Part shown: in pieces, positions 20,553-29,051 of the stretch
Position numbering within the stretch: the first letter of the stretch is position 1
How the letters are laid out: every line of letters begins with the position of its first letter
Assembly: GCF_024449095.1 (NCBI RefSeq)
Contig: NZ_CP024627.1
Location: 2,604,001 to 2,668,000, forward strand
Direction: 5' to 3'
DNA from: Vibrio coralliilyticus
GTDB taxonomy: Bacteria > Pseudomonadota > Gammaproteobacteria > Enterobacterales > Vibrionaceae
DNA: 64,000 nt
Notes under the pieces: model-generated
Databases searched by the model: none
What the model saw: only the letters and a program-made list of their open reading frames with translations
Told to the model about the DNA's origin: nothing
Made by a program: the position numbers and the translations under genes

Positions 20553-21169
20553 TGTTCTCTTAGCGTTTGGTAATTCAGCTGCAACCATTGCAGTGCAATA
20601 ATCGAAGCGCCATTTTCAAATTTTCCGTTTGTGACCCATTGATAGGCGGTCTCACGACTGACCACATGAACTCGAATATCCTCACCTTCATAGTCTAAAC
20701 CATGAACGCCTTGAGCGGTGGATGCATCCACTTTCCCAACGTAAACATCCAGTTTCTCGGAGCAACCACCAGAAGAAGGGTAATAAGACGTCACCTTGGT
20801 TACATAGTCAACGGAGATCCCCGCTTCCTCAACCGCTTCGCGACGCACAACCTGCTCTGAAGATTCATTGGTATCAATCACCCCCGCCACAATTTCAAAT
20901 TGCCAAGGGTGATCATGTTCCAGCGCACCGACACGAATCTGTTCAATCAATACAACCTGATCCGTTACTGGATCATAAGGCAGTAACGCCGCAGCGTGCC
21001 CTCGCTCGAACATTTCACGCTCAATAACCTCACTCCAGCCACCTTCAAACAACTTATGTCGAAAGCGATACTTAATCATCCTAAAAAAGCCCTTAAATAG
21101 TGTCTCTTTTGAGAGGATTTCTACATCTTGTGGAGTAAATTCACTTTGTTGACTATCAGATAGTTGCAT
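20540..21169 (-). CDS. nudF: ADP-ribose pyrophosphatase NudF
   Basis: NudF is a Nudix hydrolase that cleaves ADP-ribose to AMP and ribose-5-phosphate. The 209-residue protein carries a complete Nudix box (GVIDTNESSEQVVRREAVEE then AGI) at about residues 96-118. It is the first gene of nudF-yqiB-cpdA-yqiA and is divergent from tolC, as in E. coli. Confidence 0.95.
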   Translation of the reverse strand: MQLSDSQQSEFTPQDVEILSKETLFKGFFRMIKYRFRHKLFEGGWSEVIEREMFERGHAAALLPYDPVTDQVVLIEQIRVGALEHDHPWQFEIVAGVIDTNESSEQVVRREAVEEAGISVDYVTKVTSYYPSSGGCSEKLDVYVGKVDASTAQGVHGLDYEGEDIRVHVVSRETAYQWVTNGKFENGASIIALQWLQLNYQTLREQWHK

Positions 21170-21402
21170 TTGGCACCTCAGTGAGTGAATCTTATAGTTT
21201 ACTCAGACAGAAGCTTAACTTCCAAGGACATGGCTCAACTTTTTATACAATTTTTATATTCTGAGTTAAATCTGCGAATCAAGTATATTGCACAGGTGGA
21301 TAGTTAAGTGTAAAAATTTGCAAAGTTTTGCGTGAATTAGCATCAGTATGAGTTAAACTCTCGCTCAGTCACCTTTTTCATATTTTGGCAGGAATAGGAC
21401 CT

Positions 21403-22728
21403 ATGAAAAAACTGCTTCCACTATTTATCAGTGCAGCACTTGGCAGCTTAAGCACCAACGCTTTTGCTGACACACTGACGGAAATTTACAATCAAGCAAA
21501 AGAAAACGACCCAACATTACTTAGCGCAGCTGCTACCCGCGACTCTGCATTTGAAGCGGTGACTTCTAGCCGTGCCACTTTACTCCCTCAAATTGATCTG
21601 ACAGCAAGCTACGACTTTGATCGCGGTGAGTACAATGACGCAGACAATGACAAGGATACTTGGACAGCTAAACTAGGTTTTACTCAAGAGTTGTATAAAC
21701 GTTCTAGCTGGCTCACTCTAGATACAGCGGAGAAAACGGCACGCCAGGCGGATGCAACCTATGCGGCTGCTCAGCAAGATCTTATTCTTCGCGTCGCTAC
21801 CGCCTATTTTGAAGTGTTAAAAGCGCAAGATAACCTGGCTTTTGTCCAAGCAGAGAAAGCGGCTGTGGGTCGTCAACTAGAACAAACCAAACAGCGTTTT
21901 GAAGTAGGACTTTCTGCGATTACAGACGTCCATGATGCACAAGCACAGTACGATACTGTTTTAGCAGATGAAGTGCTGGCCGAAAACAGTTTGATCAACA
22001 GCTACGAAGGTTTACGCGAAATCACGGGCATAGAGCATGATGATCTCAATGTATTAGATATTGACCGTTTCTCTGCGACCAAGATTCAATCGCCAGTAGA
22101 CTCTCTAGTTAAAGAGGCCCAAGAGAAGAACCTAAACTTACTTTCTTCACGCATCGCCCAAGACATCGCTAAAGATAATATTTCTCTGCAGAGCTCAGGC
22201 CACCTTCCTTCATTGACTTTAGATGGCGGCTATACATTGGCCGAACAAAAGAACAGTACATCCAGTTCAAGTGATTATGACTCGGACAATTTCAATGTTG
22301 GGCTAAATCTGTCTGTGCCAATTTATAGCGGTGGCTCAACAACCTCTCTGACTAAGCAAGCGGAATTTGATTACGTAGCGGCAAGCCAAGATTTAGAAGC
22401 GACTTACCGCAGCGTGGTGAAAGACGTTCGTGCCTTTAATAACAACATCAGTGCTTCGATTGGTGCACTACGCGCTTATGAACAGACCGTAGTGTCGGCT
22501 CGTTCAGCGTTAGAAGCCACTGAAGCGGGCTTTGATGTAGGTACCCGTACTATCGTAGACGTTCTTGACTCAACTCGTAACTTGTACGATGCAAACAAGA
22601 ACCTTTCTAACGCACGTTACGATTACATCCTAAGTGTGTTGCAGCTTCGTCAAGCAGTCGGCACGTTAAGCGAGCAAGATATCCTAGATATCAATGCTGG
22701 TCTGAAAGAAGCTCCAGCTAACAGCTAA
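21403..22728 (+). CDS. tolC: Outer-membrane efflux channel TolC
   Basis: TolC is the trimeric outer-membrane exit duct for RND efflux pumps and type I secretion. The 441-residue precursor has a signal peptide ending at NAFA (about residue 22) and the two internally repeated OEP domains (each with long coiled helices). The ATG at 21403 follows AGGAATAGGA; an in-frame earlier ATG at 21385 lacks a site. The last residues (...APANS) and the stop codon lie inside a tandem heptamer repeat that continues into the 3' UTR. Confidence 0.97.
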   Translation: MKKLLPLFISAALGSLSTNAFADTLTEIYNQAKENDPTLLSAAATRDSAFEAVTSSRATLLPQIDLTASYDFDRGEYNDADNDKDTWTAKLGFTQELYKRSSWLTLDTAEKTARQADATYAAAQQDLILRVATAYFEVLKAQDNLAFVQAEKAAVGRQLEQTKQRFEVGLSAITDVHDAQAQYDTVLADEVLAENSLINSYEGLREITGIEHDDLNVLDIDRFSATKIQSPVDSLVKEAQEKNLNLLSSRIAQDIAKDNISLQSSGHLPSLTLDGGYTLAEQKNSTSSSSDYDSDNFNVGLNLSVPIYSGGSTTSLTKQAEFDYVAASQDLEATYRSVVKDVRAFNNNISASIGALRAYEQTVVSARSALEATEAGFDVGTRTIVDVLDSTRNLYDANKNLSNARYDYILSVLQLRQAVGTLSEQDILDINAGLKEAPANS

Positions 22729-22820
22729 CAGCTAACAGCTAACAGCTAACAGCTAACAGCTAACAGCTAACAGCTAACAGCTAACAGCTAACAGCTAACA
22801 GCTAACAGCTAACAGCTAAC
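22716..22820 (+). repeat. Tandem heptamer array, 15 perfect copies of AGCTAAC
   Basis: Fifteen identical 7-bp units run without error from the last codons of tolC into its 3' UTR. The tolC stop (22726-22728) lies in the second unit. The unit contains TAA and 7 is not a multiple of 3, so every frame is closed within the array. A terminator follows 10 bp later. No other copy of the array is seen in the window. Confidence 0.98.
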
Positions 22821-22830
22821 ACGGAAAAGT

Positions 22831-22864
22831 AAAAAGGTTGATGCTTTCGCATCAACCTTTTTTT
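22831..22864 (+). terminator. tolC intrinsic terminator
   Basis: AAAAAGGTTGATGC-TTTC-GCATCAACCTTTTTTT: strong stem plus T7 directly after the heptamer array. Confidence 0.93.
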
Positions 22865-22885
22865 AGTTCTTGCCTATCTCAAAAA

Positions 22886-23332
22886 CTAGTACACCGTATC
22901 TATAACAACATCTTTTTCTACCAGCCACTCGACCTTGTCACCATTCTTAAGCATTAAGGCGACATCGACTGGTTTTTCTGTCTCTACCGCGAATTGCCAC
23001 ACAAATGCCACTTCCCAACGGCTTTGATTGTGAGTACGTAAATCCAGTAAATCACCATCGATAACCCAACTTTCTTCACCTTGCTTAATAGAAATACTGT
23101 CCACTTCCAAAGTGGCAGGTAGTATTTTATCCGATTCTAGGTAGAGCGCGCCATGGAGCGTTTGGTCCTGAACTTCTCCTAAGGTAGGCATTTTGTTTAG
23201 CCATAAATTACTTTTTAGCCGAACCGTAGCCCCTTCAATAGCAACCTGTTCATCCTGCTCCCAACCCACTGGAGTCGATGCACAGCCAGCTAGCAGCACA
23301 GCTCCCAACACCACTACTGCATATTTTTTCAT
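22886..23332 (-). CDS. Uncharacterised lipoprotein
   Basis: The 148-residue product starts MKKYAVVVLGAVLLAGCAST, a clear lipoprotein signal with lipobox LAGC. The rest is mainly beta-strand-like (DKILPATLEVDSISIKQGEE...) with no motif I recognise. The ATG at 23332 has AAGGTG upstream and begins only 5 bp after the arcB stop, so it is probably co-transcribed with arcB. An upstream in-frame start at 23356 would disrupt the signal peptide. Function unknown. Confidence 0.85.
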   Translation of the reverse strand: MKKYAVVVLGAVLLAGCASTPVGWEQDEQVAIEGATVRLKSNLWLNKMPTLGEVQDQTLHGALYLESDKILPATLEVDSISIKQGEESWVIDGDLLDLRTHNQSRWEVAFVWQFAVETEKPVDVALMLKNGDKVEWLVEKDVVIDTVY

Positions 23333-23337
23333 TGTTA

Positions 23338-25677
23338 TCACCTTTGAGCCAACCACTCTTTGAGAGTTTGAATATCATTCTGATATTCATTTTTTATTTC
23401 TTCAACCCAATCATCTATGTTTTCCCACCATGCTGGCAAATCAGGAGACTGAGCTTTTTGTGCGACTTTCTGAATATGTTTAAGACCAATAGAACCAGCC
23501 GCACCTTTAATCTTATGGGCTTCAGAAACAATACCGTCTTGATGTTTCGCCGTCATATTAGAATTAAGCACTTCGACATACTCTGGCATCATATTTTCAA
23601 ACATCTCGATACTATCCAGTACCGGTTGAGATCCCACTATACCGACATAAGACTCCAGCATCTCCAAATCCAACACCCGGCTGTATAAGTCGTTACTTTC
23701 CACCACAACTGGCTCTTCAATCGTCAGTGGCTGTTGATACTCTTCATCGGAGGTAAATTTCGCGATAACTTCCTGAACAGCCGTCACGGATAGAGGCTTG
23801 CTGATCGCATCGTCCATGCCCTTTTCCAAGTATTCATTTTTGTTCTTCAGTACATTAGCAGTAAGGGCGACCAATGGCGGCAAATCTTTATAGGTTTTAC
23901 GATAAAAATCAGCAACATCAAAACCTGTCATATCTGGAAGTTGGATATCCAAGAATGCCAGATCATAAATTTCCGGATCAAACATCTCAATCGCATCCTG
24001 TCCGGTCATGGCCACACTAACCTCATGCCCCATACTCTCTAGGAGCGAACGCGCTACAGTAATATTGAGTTCAATATCTTCGACCATAAAGATATTGAGC
24101 TCTTTACGCTCCGTTGGCTCGCTTTCAAGTGGCTGCTCGTGAGCAGAAAGAGGAACACGTATGGTCACCGTAAAAGTACTGCCAAACCCTTCCTCACTAC
24201 TGACGGTAATATCTCCATCCATCATTTTAATGAGTTGTTTAGATACCGCTAAACCAATGCCTGTGCCAACTGCGTGAAGGTTATCCTTACCGGATTTAAC
24301 CTGGTAGTACATCGCAAAGATCTTCTCAAGCTCAGATTCCGGAATACCAATACCACTATCTTCAATTTCCATGGTGATATTGGCAAGCTCACCATCGATT
24401 TCTGCATCGACGGTCATCACAACGCCCCCCTCTTTGGTGAACTTCATAGCATTACTGATCAGGTTCCACAGTACCTGTCGCAAACGGGTTGCATCGACTT
24501 CTATTGCTGTTGGAAGTTCGCTTAAACGCTCTAGATCAAAACGTAAACCTTTTTGGGAGGCCATAAGGGCAGAAATACTCTCCATTTCAGCCACAAATTC
24601 CTCAAAGTTCAGTGGAGATGGGAACAGCTCTAACTTGCGACGGTCAAACTTATCCATATCAATAATGTCGTTGAAAATATTACCTAGGGTAATCGCACTG
24701 ACATTGATGGTCTGCATATGGTTTCGTTGCTCATCCGTTAATGGCGTATCAAGCAACATACGGCTCAAACCAACGATGCCGTTTAGTGGGGTACGTAGCT
24801 CATGACTGATGGTTGAAATGAAAGTCGTCTTATCTCGGCTTGCTTTCTTCAATGATTCCTCGTGACGTTTTCGCTCAGTAATATCACGCCCGAAACCGAC
24901 TAACCCAAGATGGCGGCCATCCTTGCTATAAAAAGGAACTTTGCGTAGCTCAAAGTAATTTTTACGGCCGTCTGGGTATTCCAGCCACTGCTCGTAAGTC
25001 AAGGCTTGGTTATCCGCAAACACCTTTTCGTCCGTATCAACAATCTGTTGAGCCACTTCTTTGCTGTAGACATCCCAAGGTGTGAGTCCCACCAGCTGAT
25101 TTTCTTTTTTACCCGTTAGTTCTTCCATGGCCCGGTTACAACCGGAAAATACCCCTTCAGCATTGCGGTAATAAATAAGATCCGGAGACGCATCAATAAA
25201 TGAACGTAGAAGTGCGGTTCTTTCCGCCAATTCCAGCTGCGTACGCTCACGTTGGTAGACTTCGTTTTCGAGATCTTTCATCGCTTCTTCACGGGCTTCC
25301 TCAGCTTTAATCCGCTCTTCAATTTCCTGATTCAGCTTAGCAATATTCTGCTGTAACTTATGGTTCAGTTCTTGATCTCGAGAACGCATATCTTTGAGCT
25401 TAGATACGAGCTTTGATAAACGCTGGCGTGATTCCTCAAGTTGGTCGACGACCACAGATAAGAAATACACAGCCCAAGGCGTGATTAGCAGACCAAAAAA
25501 CACTGAGCGAACAATATCAATGTCATCCACATGTCCGCTCAACACTAAGGTGATGCCAACCTGAACCACAACAGCCAAGGCAACCAGCGCTAAAGCGAGT
25601 AAAATAGAGAAACGCAAAATGCCAAGCTTGACCAGAAGATCGACATAATACTGAGCGAGATTCTTTATAGGTTTCAT
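23338..25677 (-). CDS. arcB: Aerobic respiration control sensor kinase ArcB
   Basis: This hybrid histidine kinase phosphorylates ArcA when the quinone pool is reduced. The 779-residue protein has two transmembrane helices (about 22-47 and 57-77), a leucine-rich coiled-coil linker, a PAS domain (about 155-265), HisKA with His292 (STISHELRTPLNG), HATPase, a receiver with Asp577 (LAFLDIQLPD) and an HPt domain with His721 (EAHKIKGAAGS). The full tripartite E. coli-type layout is kept. Of the two redox-sensing cysteines of E. coli ArcB, Cys180 is present, but position 241 is Tyr (DGRKNYFELRK). Confidence 0.97.
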   Translation of the reverse strand: MKPIKNLAQYYVDLLVKLGILRFSILLALALVALAVVVQVGITLVLSGHVDDIDIVRSVFFGLLITPWAVYFLSVVVDQLEESRQRLSKLVSKLKDMRSRDQELNHKLQQNIAKLNQEIEERIKAEEAREEAMKDLENEVYQRERTQLELAERTALLRSFIDASPDLIYYRNAEGVFSGCNRAMEELTGKKENQLVGLTPWDVYSKEVAQQIVDTDEKVFADNQALTYEQWLEYPDGRKNYFELRKVPFYSKDGRHLGLVGFGRDITERKRHEESLKKASRDKTTFISTISHELRTPLNGIVGLSRMLLDTPLTDEQRNHMQTINVSAITLGNIFNDIIDMDKFDRRKLELFPSPLNFEEFVAEMESISALMASQKGLRFDLERLSELPTAIEVDATRLRQVLWNLISNAMKFTKEGGVVMTVDAEIDGELANITMEIEDSGIGIPESELEKIFAMYYQVKSGKDNLHAVGTGIGLAVSKQLIKMMDGDITVSSEEGFGSTFTVTIRVPLSAHEQPLESEPTERKELNIFMVEDIELNITVARSLLESMGHEVSVAMTGQDAIEMFDPEIYDLAFLDIQLPDMTGFDVADFYRKTYKDLPPLVALTANVLKNKNEYLEKGMDDAISKPLSVTAVQEVIAKFTSDEEYQQPLTIEEPVVVESNDLYSRVLDLEMLESYVGIVGSQPVLDSIEMFENMMPEYVEVLNSNMTAKHQDGIVSEAHKIKGAAGSIGLKHIQKVAQKAQSPDLPAWWENIDDWVEEIKNEYQNDIQTLKEWLAQR

Positions 25678-25758
25678 TGGGCGCTCCGTACGATAAGACT
25701 AGGTAAATACTACCTGTTTTCACTACCCACGGCTAAGAGAACCTAAAATCTGGAGAAG

Positions 25759-27507
25759 TTAATTTTCTGATGTGTGATGGACACAAGTTTGATTACGCCC
25801 GTTTGCTTTCGCCTGATACAGGGCACTGTCTGCCAACGCAATCAAGCTTTCTCTGTTATCCATAGGATTAGGGACAAGCGTGGCAACCCCAATACTTACG
25901 GTCAGACTCGAAGAGACTTCAGAGGCTGCATGTTCTAACCCCAGCCGTTTCACCTCTTGGTGGATTTTTTCAGCAATCTGCCACGCACCTTCAACGGTTG
26001 TGTTAGGCAAAATGAAGCCAAACTCTTCCCCGCCATATCGAGCCACACAATCACTATTTCGAGATAGCACTGATTTAAACACCTCAGCCACTCGAACCAG
26101 AGCGTCATCACCAGCTTGGTGACCGTAATAATCATTGAAGCCTTTGAAATAATCGATATCACACAGGAGAACGCTCAGCGGCTGACGCTCTCGAATATGT
26201 AAAGGCCATAAAATAGCGAGTTGCTCATCAAATCGACGTCGATTGGAAATTTGCGTCAAGCTGTCAAGAAAACTCAACCTCTCTAGCTCTTGATTGGCCT
26301 CTTCCAGTTTTTGTGCCGCAAGATAACGATCCGAGACATCTCTCGCCATGATCAATACACCATTAGTGCCAGAAGCGGGATCACGAAACGGCGATTTCAC
26401 GACATCATACCAAGTAAACTCTCCATTACTATTGATCGCTTTATCGATGTAACGTAATGATTTCCCTTCATATAAAACCTTCTGATCCGTTTCAGACAAA
26501 CGGCTATAGACATCATCTGGGATGATATCTTGAAGCCGCTTACCAATGAGCTCATCCACCTCAGAAATGCCGAGGGCGCGTACAAAAGGTAGGTTACAGG
26601 CTTGGTAGACCATGTTCTCGTTAAAGATACCGATAGCATCTGGGCTAGACTCAAGAATATTCTGTAAAATGGTATCGCGTTGCGCCAAAGCCACTTCAGT
26701 ATCGCGACGTTTATCCATCTCATCACGAAGGCTTTGCTGCATATTATGCCAGTCCGTTACGTCATGGCTGATACCTATGCTGCCCATTTTTTCTCCCGTA
26801 GAGGAAAGCAAGATATTCTGATAGGTTTCGAGGAGGCAACTTCGCCCATCGCAGTCTGCAGTCCAGCGCCGTTTATTCGCTCGCCCTTTAACGACACCTT
26901 TAATATCAGCGCTGCCTTCCTGTTCACGTCCATCCCAAAAACGTTCAAATGCTCGATTAGTAAAAATCAACTCACCTTGGTTATTCTTGATAAACACCAG
27001 TTCTGAAAGGTTATTTAACGCACTTTTGGCGATGGAAAGAGATTGAATCTCACGTGCCATTTCCTCGTGAGAAGCTTGGTGAGGTGATAAATAGAGTAAC
27101 CAAGATGCACGTCCTCGATAGACAGTCTTACGCCCAGTCATCTCTACTTTAATACGCGTATTTCTCGAAACACTCCATTCAATGGGAAAACTCTTAAATC
27201 CATTTCCTGCAAACTGGTTAATTGTCGATAGTAAGAATTCTCGTGAAACAGTATCAGGTAGAAGAAACGATTTCCCCATGCGTCGAATAGCAAGCAACTG
27301 CATGGCACTCTTATTGGATAGAAGCAACTTTCCTGACTGAGCCTCGACGAGAATCAAGGCTGTGGGGGTATCCTGAAACAGCAACTCGATATGCTTTTGC
27401 AATCGCGAATAGAGCACTGAGGATAAAATAACGAAGAGCAGGATGACGACAAGGCTAAAACCATGTCCACGGGAAACATCCCATAGCCAGTAAAGTACCT
27501 GCTCCAT
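25759..27507 (-). CDS. Membrane PAS-PAS-GGDEF diguanylate cyclase
   Basis: The 582-residue protein makes c-di-GMP by its predicted activity. One N-terminal transmembrane helix (FSLVVILLFVILSSVLY) is followed by up to three PAS-like modules (about 45-140, 160-255, 280-395; the last two end in typical GISHDVTDW and ARDVSDRY strands) and a GGDEF domain. The active site is GGEEF (492-496) and the substrate/metal loop D450-IDYFKGFNDYYGH is intact. An inhibitory RxxD site (RNSD, 483-486) sits five residues before GGEEF, so product inhibition is expected. It lies 81 bp upstream of arcB on the same strand. The signal sensed is unknown. Confidence 0.92.
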   Translation of the reverse strand: MEQVLYWLWDVSRGHGFSLVVILLFVILSSVLYSRLQKHIELLFQDTPTALILVEAQSGKLLLSNKSAMQLLAIRRMGKSFLLPDTVSREFLLSTINQFAGNGFKSFPIEWSVSRNTRIKVEMTGRKTVYRGRASWLLYLSPHQASHEEMAREIQSLSIAKSALNNLSELVFIKNNQGELIFTNRAFERFWDGREQEGSADIKGVVKGRANKRRWTADCDGRSCLLETYQNILLSSTGEKMGSIGISHDVTDWHNMQQSLRDEMDKRRDTEVALAQRDTILQNILESSPDAIGIFNENMVYQACNLPFVRALGISEVDELIGKRLQDIIPDDVYSRLSETDQKVLYEGKSLRYIDKAINSNGEFTWYDVVKSPFRDPASGTNGVLIMARDVSDRYLAAQKLEEANQELERLSFLDSLTQISNRRRFDEQLAILWPLHIRERQPLSVLLCDIDYFKGFNDYYGHQAGDDALVRVAEVFKSVLSRNSDCVARYGGEEFGFILPNTTVEGAWQIAEKIHQEVKRLGLEHAASEVSSSLTVSIGVATLVPNPMDNRESLIALADSALYQAKANGRNQTCVHHTSEN

Positions 27508-27557
27508 TCTAATACTCTATGTCCATCTGCAACCTAATACTAAGGTTACAAAAGATA

Positions 27558-28517
27558 TCAGCTTATTGCTGATTTTTCTGTATTTATTAATGGTTTTATA
27601 TATACAAACGGCTGATTAATTAACGAACCTTGTGCACCATCACGTTGAAGTGTCTGTTCAAGCTCTGTCATCGCTAGCCAACGATTCTCACACCACAAAG
27701 GTGCAAGCAAAGTAGGTCGACGGGCCGCAGACGACACTCGATGAAAGACAATCTCTGGAGGTGTCATCCGAATCATCGCACTTGCGGTTTCAACGTATTG
27801 TTCTAATGATGGCGCATCCAATCTGCCCGCTTTCCAAGCTTTAGCCATAGTACTCCCTTCAACAATATGCAGACTATGAAGCTTAATACCATCGGTCCCT
27901 ACCTCTAGCACTTTACTCAGCGTGCTCAGATTGTCCTCATGAGTCTCCTTTGGTAGGCCAACTATCAGGTGAGTGCACACTTTAATACCCATAGCCCGCG
28001 CACGGTGAGTAATTTCAGCGTAACACTCGAAGTCATGACCACGATTAATACGTTTCAGAGTCTCATTATTAGCAGTTTGCAGGCCCAGCTCCAACCAAAT
28101 TTCATAACCTTGTTGAGCATAACCAGACAAAAGATCTAACACGGCATCTGGCACACAATCAGGCCTTGTCCCGACACAAAGCCCAACTATGTCGGCTGTT
28201 TTCAAGGCCTGCTCATACATACTTTTCAGCACTTGCACTTCTGCATAAGTGCTGGTGTAAGCTTGAAAATACGCTAAGTACTTCTTCGCTCTGCGAACTT
28301 CATTGGCACGATCATTCAGTTGCTCACCAATACTCTTAATCTGGCTTTTTTCATCAGCAAATGAAGCAACATTGCAGAATGTACATCCACCTCTGCCTAT
28401 CATGCCATCTCTATTTGGGCAACTGAAACCGCCATGCAGTGTCAGTTTATGGACCTTCTCTCCATATCGTCGCTGTAGATCTTGCCCAATCGTATTGACC
28501 ATCTCATGTAGCTGCAT
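27558..28517 (-). CDS. yhcC: Radical SAM protein YhcC
   Basis: The radical-SAM protein of about 319 residues has the extended cluster motif FSCPNRDGMIGRGGCTFCN (an expanded CX8-CX2-C type spacing) near the N-terminus and the TIGR01212-like family layout; substrate unknown. In many gammaproteobacteria yhcC is the neighbour of gltB, as here (divergent). The ATG at 28517 has AAGAGA upstream; 28535 is an alternative start six codons earlier. Confidence 0.9.
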   Translation of the reverse strand: MQLHEMVNTIGQDLQRRYGEKVHKLTLHGGFSCPNRDGMIGRGGCTFCNVASFADEKSQIKSIGEQLNDRANEVRRAKKYLAYFQAYTSTYAEVQVLKSMYEQALKTADIVGLCVGTRPDCVPDAVLDLLSGYAQQGYEIWLELGLQTANNETLKRINRGHDFECYAEITHRARAMGIKVCTHLIVGLPKETHEDNLSTLSKVLEVGTDGIKLHSLHIVEGSTMAKAWKAGRLDAPSLEQYVETASAMIRMTPPEIVFHRVSSAARRPTLLAPLWCENRWLAMTELEQTLQRDGAQGSLINQPFVYIKPLINTEKSAIS

Positions 28518-29051
28518 ATTTCTCTTACACACCAAATAGGAATAACTATCATTTCGATTTGTGTAATTAAATTACAACAATGAAAAATTAACAGGTCAGA
28601 ATTTAAAGATTTAAAACAGCTAAGCTTTATCTAAAATCAATAAAAATGCATAAAATTAAGCACAAAAAGCAATTGTTAAGCAAAAGTTAAACATAAATAC
28701 AATAACAGGACCTAAAAAACTACTCGACTTCCTCGAATTTTGATTGCAATTAAGCTGGACAAAATTGTAGGATAATTTCAGATTTTAGTTTTATTTGTGT
28801 ATTTAATTACACAATCATTTACTAAAACGTCGGTGTTTTCCAACTCCCACCTATATAAATCACTAAATAGTGATACAAAAAACATGGATTACACCAAGGA
28901 TTGTTTTTCTCGCAATATTTTTCCTGCGAGATACGGAATGGAATCAAAGTCGCCAACTTCGGAAGACTTCGAATCATAAAAAATAAAGGACTGGACGCAA
29001 AGCTGGTTTCGACTAACTCATTTGCGCCTATTGAACTGGAAGGATGTATCT
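28518..29051. promoter_or_regulatory. Divergent yhcC/gltB1 regulatory region (no gene)
   Basis: This 534-bp AT-rich interval has no convincing gene. It contains a perfect 15-bp palindrome TGTAATTAAATTACA (28562-28576) about 45 bp from the yhcC start, and a related but differently spaced inverted repeat TGTGTATTTAATTACACA (28796-28813). The stretch just before gltB1 can fold (CGCAAAG...TTTGCG, about 28997-29031) and ends in GGAAGGA, the gltB1 ribosome site. Confidence 0.6.
28562..28576. promoter_or_regulatory. Perfect palindrome matching the HexR operator consensus
   Basis: TGTAATTAAATTACA is a perfect inverted repeat about an A/T centre. From memory this equals the HexR (RpiR-family, KDPG-responsive) operator consensus of Shewanella and Vibrio. 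It is nearer to yhcC than to gltB1, so which gene it controls is open. Confidence 0.5.

Noticed and set aside
22716..22820. Heptamer array as a CRISPR array
   Set aside because: Units are 7 bp with no spacers; it is a simple tandem repeat.
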